DNA of 64,000 nucleotides from Gymnothorax reevesii (taxonomy: Eukaryota > Chordata > Actinopteri > Anguilliformes > Muraenidae): positions 29,559,001 to 29,623,000 of the forward strand of contig CM056574.1 of the NCBI GenBank assembly GCA_029721435.1, written 5' to 3'. Below are positions 20,012 through 32,300 of the stretch, one piece after another. The translations under genes were made by a program, and so were the position numbers. The first letter of the stretch is position 1; each line of letters starts with the position of its first letter. A model generated the notes under the pieces. It did not search any database. It was not told the origin of the DNA and saw only the letters and a list, made by a program, of their open reading frames with translations.

Positions 20012-22790
20012 ATAGGGTAAAAATAAATAATCCGTGTTCACTCATGTGGAACAGCAGGTGATTAACAGGGTGTCAACAGGAGCATGAGGGCATAGTCCAT
20101 CAATACATCATAATAGATTTTTGGAAAATTATATTATTTCAATTTTTCAAAGTGTACACTTTTTTTGATACACCCTGAAGTGCCGGACACCATCTAGTCC
20201 TTAAGTGTCTGAAGTATAAGGTTATTACTGGTCATTACCTTTGTATTTACATGGTATTACTTTATCATTACTTATTCATTATTAAACTATAATCCCAGTA
20301 ATACCATGGTATAACCAGACTGAAATGTGAAGTGCTTCCAAAATACCATCATGAGAACATTCTCAAAATGGTATTTTGTGGCAATAGGTGCTAAATAAAC
20401 TTGCAGTTGTGAATTTCTCTTTTGTATACTATTTATCTGTTACAAATTAGTCATGTCACGTACAACATTTATGCTGTGTACAAAAATTAGATATTGCTTT
20501 TCCAGCTGTTAAGGTTAGTAATGGATGAGATGGGGAGAATTGATCTCTGCATTTGTGAAAAAAACTAATTGCCTTGATTTTGTTGCATTTTTGTGTTGAA
20601 ATGGAACAGAACAATTTACCGCACACATGCTTGTGACAGTGGTTGCAGTCACACATGGTCTGATTTCAGATCAAATCCTCCCCTTAGTTAATGTTACGAA
20701 CTGTAAAATTAGACATTTTACCGATTTAGCCTTGATGTTGCAACCGTGCTACAACTCGCGCACATAGCGTGTTTTTGCCTGCGTGAGTGCGCATCTGTGT
20801 TTATGTTTATTTACACCTGCCATTGTGGGTGTGCTGTGTGTGTGCATGTGCACATGGGTGCGCACATTTGAGATCATATGAACACACATTCTGGCTGTGT
20901 GCACGTGTTTCTGTGGAAGTATATGTGTTTGTATGTGTGGGTGTGTGTTTACCCTCATATAACACTGTAAATGGGTGTGCATCTTTTTGAAGGTTATCAA
21001 TGCAATGGCACAAATGCCAATAATAGCTGGCAAGTTCAATATTACAAATTGAGAGAATAATTGCATCTGAGAAAAATCTGAAAAACTGAGAAAGCACATG
21101 TATTTCTATTGCTGTCATTTCACTTGACTGTATGACTTTTGTATCGTTGTGTAATGTGAAGTGAACTTGTATAAGCGGTGTATTACTGGGGCAACTAATT
21201 GAGAGGTTGGTGGATTACTGGTTTTAAATATTTTGTTCTGATGGATCAATGCATGTGCCAAAATGTCAGTTCTGAGAGAAATAAGAATAATCACGTTCCG
21301 ATCTAAGTGAATGACATGTAAGTGCACATGACTGTACTTCCCGCAGGATTAGTGCTTCAGCAAGTGTAACTGAATCCATTTTGAGAGAGAACAGCCAGGA
21401 ACTGCACTTAAGTGTGCACTGATCATTCAGAATTTGCAGTTAAGTGCACTAGACCTCACACTGAAGGAATTATTGCGAGAGTTCAAATGTTTATGCCAAC
21501 TACAATAAGATAGGGTGTAAATAATCTGGATGGTACGATAAACACTTGGATAATATGGAGGGAAGTTGTGCTTTAAAAATGTTGAGAGTGCCGTATATTT
21601 CATTTTGCAATAAAACTCTTCATACTTTTATTCTAAATCAAGCATTCTAAAATGCAACCTCAAAATCACCTTTACTGTTCTTTTTATTGTTACTGTAATT
21701 TGAGGAACTCCGAGCATAAGATAATGTGACATCTGTTTAATGGTCATCTTATTTAACAATATATCTGAGGTCCAGAACCAGGATTTTCATCACTGCTACC
21801 CCTCAATCAAGGGAAATTTGACTGAATTTGGCCGGATGTGAAAGATCAGAGCCCTTGAACTGGTCCCAGTGGATTAATGAATGGCCTCTTTACGTGTCAC
21901 TCCTCTCTGACTTTCAAGCAGCCTATAGAGGGGAGGGGTGTTATTGATCCTTGCTCTCTCTCACCACACACTAACACTGAACTTACAAATCTGACTCACA
22001 CAATTAGTAAAGAGAAGAAACAATCTGGGCCTCTCGACCCATAATTCCCTGGGGAAATGGTTTGTCTCTCAGAAACTGCAGCCAAGAATAAAGTGGCATT
22101 GACACTTCTAACCTTTCAGCACAATATAATCCTCATCGTTAACACTCAGAAATCTGATTAATTAGTGTGCACTCATTTCCTCGCAAGTAGATGGAGCTAA
22201 AATGGAGAGAGGAAGGGGGGAAGACGAAAAAGACTCAGAGGAAGAACTAAGCACGCCAACACATTCACGCTCCGTTCAATAATGCCAGGGCCATTTCATG
22301 CCGATTAAATAAAGAATGCCGATTCAAATAAATATATCAATTCAGTATCTGAAATGAAAAAATACTTTGAAACCCCTTACTGTTATTATGACAATGGTAA
22401 GCAATAATTAAAATCTTTGAACTTTTTTTTGCTAATGTGCTAGCACTCAATAATTCTGAAAACTACGAGACCCATGATTCACTTGGCTCCAGTGCAATGA
22501 AGCATCAATGGCTTCAAACCAGCTAGCTCACTACAAAAAGCTATTTTGAAGTTAGCCGTCATGATGTCCCATAGTAACACCTTTTGTTTCTGTACGTAGG
22601 GGGTGAAAAGTTGTTCAACTGTTTTGACGCTCAGGCCACCAGTTTGTTCAGAGCAAGTATTAAGCATAAGATCTTTCAAGTCCCTGTAAGTGTAGAAAAA
22701 TACAGCGCTGTGGGAGTGCTTCTAAACCTGACAAGCCATGTTTCACAAGAAAAATAGCTTATGTGTGTAATATTTATTTCACCATCTTCC
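20012..22790. other. intergenic with GT-rich tract
   Basis: A GT/TG-rich tract lies at about 20810-20950. A short inverted repeat around TGGTATTAC / GTAATACCA lies near 20251-20312. No coding region was recognised; the long frames over the GT tract are simple-sequence artefacts. Confidence 0.5.
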
Positions 22791-22793
22791 TTA

Positions 22794-23434
22794 AGCCCCT
22801 GTCACACTGTGGCGACTATTGTGGCGAATCCCCGCGAAGATTGTGGTACGCATGCTGTCGGTATTTTATAAGATTGTTGTCCGTATGTCAGCGACGGGAG
22901 TAAGATTACAGTGAGAATGAACAAGAATCATTACAGTTGTAGCACGAATCACGTATAAAGTTAGAAGACTGGAGTAGGAATCATGAAGAATCACCACGAA
23001 TGTATACGATCGCAGTACGAACTCACTACGCTTGAGTATGAACGCAGTACGATGGACCGAGAATGCAGTACAAACGCAGTAGGATTGAGTACGAATGTAG
23101 GAAATGTGGACGCGCCGAAATGTTCAACTTTTTTTATGGGATCATGACGTCACAGGGGTCAATTTCTGGAGAGAGCCAGGGTAAGACCCACTACGAATGT
23201 TTAAGAATATATGCAAATCGCCACAACTGGCTCCAAGAATGCAGTAGGAATGCAGTACAATGAAAAATAAATTTTGAACATTTCAGAACAGTAGTAGCCC
23301 CTCTGACACTGGCCAACAATGCCGGCGAGTGAGGGAGAATCCAACACGAGCCCAATACGAATTGCCAAGATTTTTTCACTTTTTCTAGTTCGCGGGAATT
23401 CACCCTCCTAAGTCGCCACAGTGTGACAGGGGCT
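22794..23434. mobile_element. word-repeat MITE (PIF/Harbinger-like)
   Basis: Ends are AGCCCCTGTCACACTGTGGC and the exact inverse, flanked by TTA (22791-22793 and 23435-23437). The terminal repeat is ~24 bp perfect and continues with similarity. The inside is a mosaic of short words such as ACGAATGCAGTACGAA and GAGTACGAACGCAGTACG. It ends in the same style as the element at 9213-10439 (AGGCCCAGTCACAC), has the same TWA target, and lacks coding capacity. Confidence 0.85.
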
Positions 23435-23437
23435 TTA

Positions 23438-26400
23438 TGTGCGACAAGAGAAGTGACAGGGTTCAAGGAACCTATACATTCTGTACCTCACTGAGGCAGT
23501 CAAAGGAATGATCAGCTTTAGCTCTATACCTACTTAGATTAGATTGAGTATAAACACAATTGCACCATTCAGAAAAGCCATAATATAATATACCAGACTT
23601 CAAGATATCAGGCCTGTGAAACTGCTTCTTTCAATGCAGCACAGAAACATCAACTTGAAAGCAAGTGCTATTAAATATGCTGTAGCGGAAAGAATTCGGG
23701 AGCAGTTTTCATTATTATGATGATAGATACAGGAAATCAAAAGAAAAGATGGACTTTATTAATAGTTTTTATGATAACAATGTGACTTCTGACATTTTTC
23801 ATAACACTGCAATGACTCAATGATGAATTATGAATTAATTCACCAATGACTTTTCTTTGATAGATTTTCTTCAAATGTGAAGCCCTGCGAGACACAGGCT
23901 GGCTACCATCAGTGGGAAATACAGCAGAGAGCCACAGACTGGTATAACTTCTACAAATACACAGCAATCATCTCTGTAGAGGCACAGCACAGAAACACAA
24001 GAATGGATGTTGAAACTGTGGCTTTGCCATTGAATGTAAATGTTCAATTATATATATATATATATTTTTTTTTTTGTCTTAAAATTTATCAGCAAAAATA
24101 TAAAAATTACTTTCAATACAGTGACTTTCTATTCAGTCAATTAAATCAATTTGAAAAATCACAATGACCTCAAGCTTTTGAATAATGTCTGTATTCATTA
24201 AAATATGCAGGAAGCTCTTTTAGCCAACTCTGAGCCGTCCCAGGCAATAGTTCACTCTGCATGCCTGTCCCATTGTCCAGCGGATTTCCTTGAGTATGAC
24301 GCCACTCGGAGGATCTACCACAGGGCATGCAGTCACCTGAAGAAGAACTGTCATCAGTAGACTACAGAAGTCCAAAGACCGTACGGACTCTGCTTGTAAG
24401 ATTATATGAACTTTCAGAAGTTTAAGAAGTGCCGAGTTTAAAGGTCATAATTCTTAATAGTTCTCGAGATATGACCTAAATCATAACAGCCACATGCCCA
24501 AATGGACTGACAATGGTTCTATCATTCTGTGGGCAGACAAAAGCAGCTTCTGTTTTGCAACTGCCTCTTTTCTAGAACCAGACACATCCACTTAAGAGAA
24601 TCATCCAGATGCATTCCCTATTCAGGTTACTTAAGACTCTCTGGCACTATGAAATATCACTACCCTCATCCCCGTACCCCCATGTCAATGCTTCCCTGTC
24701 TCAACCATATTAACACTGTTACGACAGACACAAAAATACATATGTGCACACATGCACACATATACACACTATTGCTACCACCATTAAAAAAATATTGCCA
24801 CAAACCTTGTCCTTGTGTGTCTTCCATCAAAACAAAACAGCCAATGGCATAAGTCAGCGCATCTTGGGATCCAAAAGATAGGCAATATCAACAGAGCCAC
24901 TATCTTAAGTAGTGCAATAGTGTCAGTAAATATGTCGTTTTCAAAATATAGCAAAATACAGCCATAAGCAGGCTTAGCTCATTATGCAGGGTAGGCTACA
25001 ACTGCACCACCAGCTACAGCAGCGGTGACTATATTGCCAATTAAATGCACATCAAACACATCCAAGAAAACCCAGCAAGTCTAGTTAGGCCTCACCTTTT
25101 CCAGTTCAATAAAAAAATGGCTGAAGTAAAGGGGCAAACACAACTCCTAATATACAGTAAGTGTGTGTTCCACTGTTTACTTGATGTGTGACATACATTT
25201 CCGCGGCTCGCCTTTAACTTTGGACTCTCTGCAGCTCAGAATTAATTGGCAGGAACTGGACTATGAGTCAAGGGCCCTGGATTTAAAAGCCGCATCGGAG
25301 GAAAGTGCATAAATTGCAGTAGCTGCGGAGGAGTCTGCACTGTGGGAATACATTTGCAAATCTCCTCACAAACTCACCGCTGCAGTAGAGAGTTCTTTTA
25401 GGAAGATCAACTTTAATCGTGACTAAACTTATTTTTCCAATTTGGGAATAAAACTGCCTTCTTTTCAGAGGGACGGAAGGGGAGATGAAGCCAGAGGAAG
25501 GGAGGTGGGAGCAGGAGAGATACTGATGGAGGGAAAGGAGCCAGAAGAGAGGAGAGAAGCACAGAGATGAAGAAAAGTGTAACTGCTTGAGCAGTGAATA
25601 ACTCCATACCCTCTGTCTCACACTTCACAACCTCTAATCTGCGCCTACGGGCAGAAACTTAGCAAGCCAGTCATACCTCACTTTCAGAAAATGTCAGAAT
25701 GCTGGCTGTTAGCTCAGACAGATGGACAATAAAAATGATGGTGTGTTCACTGATTTTATTCGCTCATTTTTTTCTATTTTTAAAATTCTTCCATCGTTCA
25801 TATTGCTCCAGCATCTCAAGGTTGGCAAATGGATGGCGGAGCCACATTGACCTTCTGCAGTTAGTGTCTACTTGCCAAACAGCAGCAGTCACCAAGCAGC
25901 TCTCATAAACCAATCTAGTGTCCTACCCGACAGCAGGCAACATAATCTTGACTATCGCACGTAGAACAGACCAGCTTTTAGATTTGACTCAAGACTGCTG
26001 TTGTGGTTTTTTCTCTAGTGTTAATTCCATTTTGCTTAGCTTATTTAAATTTAAAGGTCTGAATTACCTTTACACCTAAACCAAGCTTACAATCTGCTTG
26101 TACGCTGAAAAAATTGAGACTTTGGATCAAAGTATAAAAATTGTATCAACTTGTAGCAGCTAAATTTTTTTTTCACTTTTTCTCAATTGTAAAAAATTAC
26201 CTTTGTAAAATAACAAGTCGACTCAATTTTTTTTTTAACTTTGATTAGCCAATTAGAGAGGACATGAGGTTTATTTTGACTCTAAAATCATGCCACGTGC
26301 CCATACAACTTTATTCATTATTTAACAATCAAAATCACGTATCACCTATCACATTGGAGATCTCGCGTGATTGGTGGATTGTCATGGTGGTGCTAAATTT

Positions 26401-27172
26401 GAGATTGACACTGATATTATCATACAACCATTTGTTTGCAGGAGAGAATTATTGTAACATTTGCAATCGTAATTCAGTCGGTGAACTTGTGTAAATTGTG
26501 AATTGTAGTATTAACAGAAAAACACATTGATAGTTTGAGTCGGCTCTGGTCCTGACAAACCTTGTAGCCTATTGAGCTTCACTGAGCAAAGAGTGTCAGG
26601 ATACATCCCCTCCACCCATAGATGGATCCTTGGGTGGAGGTATTTTTTGCAGCAAAGGCTGGCGAGCAGTTTAAACAGCCCACCTTGGAGCAGAGCAGTG
26701 GCAGGTATGAATGAATGGAAGTATGAGTGAGAATTTGGCATGTTTTGAGTTGATGTTTGCACAGCAAGATGTTTCATTTCTGTCAGTCAGCTGACATTTA
26801 CGTAGTTAAACACAGTATTTACAAGTGGATTTTTTGTTTGTTCGGCATTTTGGATGTAACCCTGATGCACTTAGCTAATTTAAGCGAATCTTTGTGCGGA
26901 CCAGCCCCAGGCATCTTGTGACCATTATAATGCAGGAATATACTACCAAGTGAATCAGTTAGTGACTGGGCCAAGCATTAACTACCTAGTGGAAATTCAC
27001 AAGAAATATTAGATAAGGTGAACATGGTGAGGGAGTGAAAAAAAAACATTTTTTAAGTGATCATTCCATATAAAAAGAGAGTTATCCAATATCTGTAACC
27101 TATGCGAGAAGTCACTGGCCAATCCTTAACTTCTTGGAGACATTCTTAGCCAATGCTGCATCCAGACGGTTT
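23438..27172. other. intergenic, nothing recognised
   Basis: It contains a TA/T tract at about 24049-24076 and AT-rich runs near 26160-26240. No gene, RNA or paired-end element was recognised. Confidence 0.55.
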
Positions 27173-27295
27173 GGATATGTCATGGTTCTGGGCCTGTAAG
27201 CTGCAAGTTAATATGTGAGGTGGCTAGTGCGTTGACTCAATTGTTTGCAGCAGGTGATTCCCGTGCTCATTGCACGCTCCGCCCAGAGTCTCTGC

Positions 27296-27303
27296 TATTT
27301 AAG
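27296..27303 (+). promoter_or_regulatory. TATA-like box of the LTR promoter
   Basis: TATTTAAG lies 29 bp upstream of GGCTTCAGTGT (27325-27335). That spacing suits a core promoter. The predicted start is supported independently, because its first 11 nt are exactly complementary to the primer-binding site. Confidence 0.7.
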
Positions 27304-27370
27304 CTGTGCAGTTCCTGCGTTCTGGGCTTCAGTGTCTCTCGCTAAACACTCTAGCCGGTAAGGTAAAGAA

Positions 27371-27770
27371 TGGTGTGAGCGGTATCGCAGAACTGGGAAA
27401 AGAATTGTAAACGTTCTGTGCTCACTTAGCTTTCTTTGTTGTATGATTCGGTATGGGCGGTATCACAGAACTGGTAAAAGAATTGTAAACGTTCTGTGCC
27501 CACTTAGCTTTCTTTATTTTGCATAGTTCGGTGTGAGCGGTATCGCAGAACTGGGAAAAGAATTGTAAACGTTCTGCGCTCACTTAGCTTTCTTTATTTT
27601 GCATAGTTCGGTGTGAGCGGTATCGCAGAACTGGGAAAAGAATTGTAAACGTTCTGCGCTCACTTAGCTTTCTTTATTTCGCACAGTTCGGTGTGAGAGG
27701 TATCGCAGAACTGGGAAAAGAATTGTAATCGTTCTGCGCTCACTTAGTTTCCTCGTTATTCCTCGGTACT
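27371..27770 (+). repeat. five tandem ~80-bp units in the 5' LTR leader, each a hairpin
   Basis: Unit spacing is 78, 80, 80 and 80 bp. Each unit can fold as GTGAGC-[GGTATC bulge]-GCAGAAC paired with GTTCTGC-GCTCAC across a ~19-nt loop; hairpins are at 27375-27425, 27453-27503, 27533-27583, 27613-27663 and 27693-27743. Unit 2 has ATGGGC/ACAGAAC with GTTCTGT/GCCCAC, a compensatory A-U to G-C change plus a G-U/A-U change. Unit 5 has one mismatch (GTGAGA). The units lie downstream of the predicted start, so they would be in the RNA leader. Confidence 0.9.
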
Positions 27771-28303
27771 CCAACAAGAGAGGGTTATCTTTTGTTATCC
27801 GCGGTCGCGTCTTAAGTTCGCCAGGGACTCCCTCTGCCCTGTACCTTTTTGAGTCCTCAGATCTTTAAGCCCTGCAACTTTCTCCCGTTTGGCAGGGTGT
27901 CACGCCTGCAGAATTTAGTTTCCTGTAAAGGAGTTATTTTCGCCCTTGTTCTACCGGAACAGTTTTTGGTATTTACTATTGGTACCCCACAGCGTCCCTC
28001 AGTGGTCAACAGCATATTCCCGAGGGGTATTCTACTCGAGTCTTCCTGAACTGTTCTGTTGGCAGTTTCTATGCGTGGGCCGTTTATTCCAACTGCTAAG
28101 AGATATACTTCTGCGTCACGGTATTTTGTACAGCGAAACTATTCATCTGAAAGTTGTCCTTGTTATTTCAGGGCTGTTTTTTAGTTCTGTCCCTACTCCC
28201 TATTTTTGTCCTTTTGGACCTAGTGGTCAGGGGTCCCCTGGCTTTTAGACACCCCCACTCTCTGTCGCAGTTGGTTCTCCCAAAACCCTACACCCACCAC
28301 AGT

Positions 28304-28314
28304 ACACTGAAGCC
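28304..28314 (+). promoter_or_regulatory. self-complementary primer-binding site
   Basis: ACACTGAAGCC, 2 nt after the 5' LTR, is the exact reverse complement of GGCTTCAGTGT at 27325-27335, the predicted 5' end of the transcript. Tf1 of fission yeast primes reverse transcription with the first 11 nt of its own RNA, and sushi-type elements are related to it. The matching length and position support that mechanism here. There is no TGG-initial tRNA-complementary site next to the LTR. Confidence 0.85.
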
Positions 28315-28317
28315 ACA

Positions 28318-29382
28318 ATGGAGATACCAGTGACAGAAACCGTAGTGGGGATGGAGGCTAACCCTTTTGAAAGGGCTATATTAGCGCAACAGGCAGTAAT
28401 CACAGACCAAGAGAAGGGGTTGCAATTACTGCAGGCCCAGCAGGTGGCCACCTCTGATCAACAGGCACATATTTTTCAAAGACAGGAAGAGATCCTGGAA
28501 CGCTTACGGCGCCAGCAGGATACTCTTCTGGGGTTGGTTGACAGCATTCGGCAGCTCGGTGTACAGCCGCCACCTGCAGTTCCGCAAGCACCCTCCACTC
28601 CTAACCAACCCCAAACCATTGTTAGCATAAGGGAGCCTAAGTTGCAACTCCCGCTACGCTATGCAGGCGAGGCGGGGAAATGCCGTGGATTTCTATCTCA
28701 GTGCCTAATTTTTTTTAAATCCCAGCCCTCTCGCTTTTCAACAGATGATTCTCGGGTTGCTTTTATACTTTCACTGTTGACAGGGACAGCATTAGAATGG
28801 GCAGATCCCCTGATTCGGGCACAGGCCCCAATTATGAATGATTCTCAGGCTCTGATGAGAGAAATGGCTGTAGTTTTTGACCATGATGTGACTGGCAAGG
28901 AAGCGGCAACCCGCCTTACCAGAATCAGACAGGGAAACAAAAGTATAGCGGAGTTTTCGGTCAAGTTTCGTGCGTTAGCGGGGGAGACGGGTTGGACAGA
29001 GGGGCCCCTTATGACCCTATTTTCCAACGCCCTTTCTGACCCTGTGAAAGATGCTCTTTCTACACTTGAACCACCCTCTACCTTAGGCTCCCTAATATCC
29101 ACTGCCATTCGTATTGACAACAGAGTCAGAGAACGGGAGCGGGAGAAGGCAGAAAAAAGAGGCCGACCTGCTTCGTTTGAATTTTTTCCTTCAGCCAATG
29201 CCGCCAGTCCTGTTCCTCCTCGCTCGGCTCCCAGAGGGGAGGAACCTATGCAACTAGGTAGTTCCTTCGTCGGCCGTACACTAAGAAGGGGCCTGGCAGA
29301 AGTCTGCTGTTTCTATTGTAAACAAAAAGGGCATATGGTAAAAAGATGTCCCAAGCTGTCAGCAAAAGATCAGTCTCACTAG
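28318..29382 (+). CDS. gag: Gag-like structural protein of the LTR retrotransposon
   Basis: The 354-aa frame starts at ATG 28318, only 16 nt after the LTR, in a good Kozak context (ACAATGG). An N-terminal Gln/Leu-rich segment (residues ~25-85) is likely coiled coil. A retrotransposon Gag (capsid) domain follows at ~115-245, with [20 protein letters not shown] and a region of [13 protein letters not shown] proline-rich linker precedes a single CCHC zinc knuckle, C331-C334-H339-C344 ([14 protein letters not shown]). Such proteins form the particle and bind element RNA. The 3' end overlaps pol in the -1 frame. No stop or frameshift is present. Confidence 0.95.
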   Translation: MEIPVTETVVGMEANPFERAILAQQAVITDQEKGLQLLQAQQVATSDQQAHIFQRQEEILERLRRQQDTLLGLVDSIRQLGVQPPPAVPQAPSTPNQPQTIVSIREPKLQLPLRYAGEAGKCRGFLSQCLIFFKSQPSRFSTDDSRVAFILSLLTGTALEWADPLIRAQAPIMNDSQALMREMAVVFDHDVTGKEAATRLTRIRQGNKSIAEFSVKFRALAGETGWTEGPLMTLFSNALSDPVKDALSTLEPPSTLGSLISTAIRIDNRVREREREKAEKRGRPASFEFFPSANAASPVPPRSAPRGEEPMQLGSSFVGRTLRRGLAEVCCFYCKQKGHMVKRCPKLSAKDQSH

Positions 29383-32300
29383 GGACGCGAAAGCCCCTAG
29401 TGAGACCAATTTCAAAATTAGCCTTTCGCACTTTTATTTCTGTAAGACTGGCGTGGGGGGAGTCAGTCATAGAAGCTGACGCTTTCATTGATTCTGGGGC
29501 CGTAGAGAATTTTGTGGATGCCAGTTGGGCGGAAGGGCAGGGGTTACCTGTGTTATCTCTTTCTCAGCCGCAACTTATCACTGCCTTGAATGGTCGCCCA
29601 TTGGGTGTTGGAGTTGTGAGACAGGTCACTGACACCGTGACGATGCGGGTGTCTTTCGGGGGGCACTCGGAACCAATTCGGTTTTATTTGGTAAAGTCTC
29701 CAGCTTACCCGATAATTCTGGGTCACTCCTGGTTAGTTAAGCACCAACCTCATATTGAATGGGGCAGGGAAACTAATTCTGTCTTACGGTGGGGCCCGTC
29801 ATGCGCTGTTCATTGCGAACAGGCGCACACTTGCCATGGTATAGTAGAGTGTGATCTGTACTCAGACTGTAGTGAGGAGGTAGAACCTACAGATAACCCA
29901 GGAGTAGCGCCTCCTGCTCCTGAGGATGGGCAGGAGTGTTTAGTTTGGGATCCGGTTTGTGATTGGGATCCTTTAACTGAAGCTCGGGAGGATAGTGAGA
30001 TTTCTTACCCAGAGCTTGATTTGGCTTCGCAGAACTGCAATGGTTTAAATAGCGCTCCTCAGTTGGCAACCGTTTCGTTTTCACTCCCCCCTAACGTTCC
30101 CAAAGATTATAGACAGTTAGCAGAGGTCTTTAGTAAACAGAGAGCCACTACCTTGCCTCCACACCGGTCGTATGATTGCTCTATTGACCTCTACCCAGGA
30201 ACGGTTCCCCCTAGAGGTTCCCTCTACTCCCTCTCTGCCCCCGAGAGTGAGGCTATGAGGAAGTATATAGAGGAGGCACTAGCATATGGTTTCATTAGGC
30301 CGTCCACATCACCCGCGGGGGCGGGGTTTTTCTTTGTGCAGAAAAAAGATGGAAGCCTGAGACCCTGTATTGACTACAGAGGGCTTAATAATATCACTAT
30401 TAAAAACAGATATCCTCTGCCTCTTATGAATTCGGCCTTTGAGCGCCTTCAGTCCGCTCGGGTGTTCACTAAACTCGATCTTCGAAGTGCATATAATCTC
30501 GTTCGCATCCGAGAGGGTGACGAATGGAAAACAGCCTTTAATACTCACAACGGGTACTGGGAATATTTGGTTATGCCTTTTGGTCTGTCTAATGCACCGT
30601 CAGTCTTCCAGGCGTTTGTTAACGATGTTCTTCGTGAGTTTCTGGAGAGGTTTGTGTTTGTCTATTTAGACGATATCCTCATTTTTTCCAACAACCTCGT
30701 CGAGCATGTCCAGCATGTAAGAAAGGTCTTAACAAGCTTGCTGGAGGCTCGTCTTTTTGTTAAAGCCGAGAAATGCGTTTTTCACGCAGATTCAGTTTCG
30801 TTCCTGGGGTTTGTGGTCTCAGCGGGGAAGGTCCAGATGGATCCTGAGAAGGTCTCGGCCGTTAAAAATTGGCCCACTCCTGAATCAGTGAAGCAAGTAC
30901 AGCGTTTCCTTGGCTTTGCCAATTTTTATAGACGGTTTATCCGTAGTTTTAGCACCATCGCCGCACCTATCATCGCTCTCACAAAGAAGTCGGCTCCCAC
31001 TCCGTTTCAGTGGAACTCACGAGCGGAAGCGGCATTTTCTGAGCTGAAAAATAGGTTTTGTTCCGAACCCATTTTAGTTACACCTAATCCATCTCTCCCA
31101 TTTGTTGTTGAGGTAGATGCATCGGAACTAGGCGTGGGTGCCATTCTATCTCAGCGGTCTCCCGGGGATCAAAGAATGCATCCCTGTGCCTATTTTTCTC
31201 GGTCACTCTCACCGGCCGAGAAGAACTACGACGTAGGGGATCGAGAGTTACTAGCAGTAAAATTGGCTTTGGAGGAGTGGCGTCATTGGTTGGAGGGGGC
31301 GGAGCACCCCTTTACAGTTTGGACCGACCATAAAAATTTAGAGTATATTCAAAGTGTCAAGAGACGTAACTCGAGGCAGGCGCGGTGGGCATTATTTTTT
31401 TCGCGTTTTAGATTTCTAATGACTTATCGGCCCGGCTCAAAAAATGCTAAACCAGACGCGCTGTCTCGTATTTTTGACAGGACAGAAGAAGATCGGCCCC
31501 CTGAATCCGTTATTCCTGCAGCACAGATTCTTGCTCCCATTTTGTGGAATATAGAAACAGTAGTTCGAGAGGCTCAGCGACAGGAGCCTGATCCTGGGGG
31601 AGGGCCTGCCAATCGCCTTTTCGTGCCCACTAGTGTTCGCACGCAAGTGCTTATATGGGGACACTCATCAAAACTCACGTGTCACCCCGGGGTTCATAGA
31701 ACAAGGGATTTTTTGGCCAGACGGTTTTGGTGGCCTGATATGGATAGAGATGTGAGGGAATTTGTCTTAGCCTGTTCTGTCTGCGCTCGCAACAAAGCGA
31801 CGCAGCGTTCTCCATCTGGACTGTTAAGGCCCCTGCCTGTTCCTGCTCGACCATGGAGTCATATAGCATTAGACTTCATTACGGGGTTACCTGTGTCCAA
31901 CGGCCACACGGTCATCTTAGTTGTCGTTGACAGGTTCTCCAAAGCCGCGCATTTTATTCCTTTGCCGAAGCTGCCATCTGCTCCTGAGACTGCTAAGCTG
32001 ATGGTGACGCATATCTTTCGGTTGCATGGTCTACCCACAGACATTGTGTCTGATCGAGGCCCACAGTTTGTGGCTCGTTTTTGGAAGGAATTTTGTTCTC
32101 TCTTAGGTGCATCTATAAGTCTCTCATCTGGGTTTCACCCTGAGTCCAATGGACAAACGGAACGCACTAATCAAACCCTCGAGAACACACTGCGGTGCTT
32201 AGCTGAATCTAGACCTACCTCTTGGAGTAGGTATCTCGCTTGGGCGGAATACGCTTTCAATACCTTGCGCAATGCGTCCACGGGTTTCTCCCCATTTGAA

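Larger units (their letters stand above)
27178..28301 (+). repeat. 5' LTR (1124 bp)
   Basis: It begins TGTCATGGTTCTGG and ends CACCCACCACA. It contains a TATA-like box (27296-27303), a probable transcription start at 27325 and five tandem ~80-bp units (27371-27770). A long R/U5 region (~977 bp) follows the start. The unit number is one higher than in the 3' LTR. Confidence 0.97.

Noticed and set aside
20749..21118. Overlapping 67-116-aa frames on both strands
   Set aside because: They lie over a GT/CA-rich tract, have no domain and overlap each other on opposite strands.
26100..26240. Possible MITE with AAAATTGAG ends
   Set aside because: Inverted similarity is limited to poly-A/T plus a few bases and there is no target duplication.
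27371..27770. CRISPR-like array (regular repeats)
   Set aside because: The ~80-bp units are contiguous tandem repeats without unique spacers, within a retrotransposon LTR in vertebrate DNA.
27849..28248. 66- and 100-aa frames in the LTR, repeated at 33529-33889
   Set aside because: They exist in both LTRs but differ by frame-neutral and frame-breaking changes (1-bp insertion in one), overlap U5 and show no domain.
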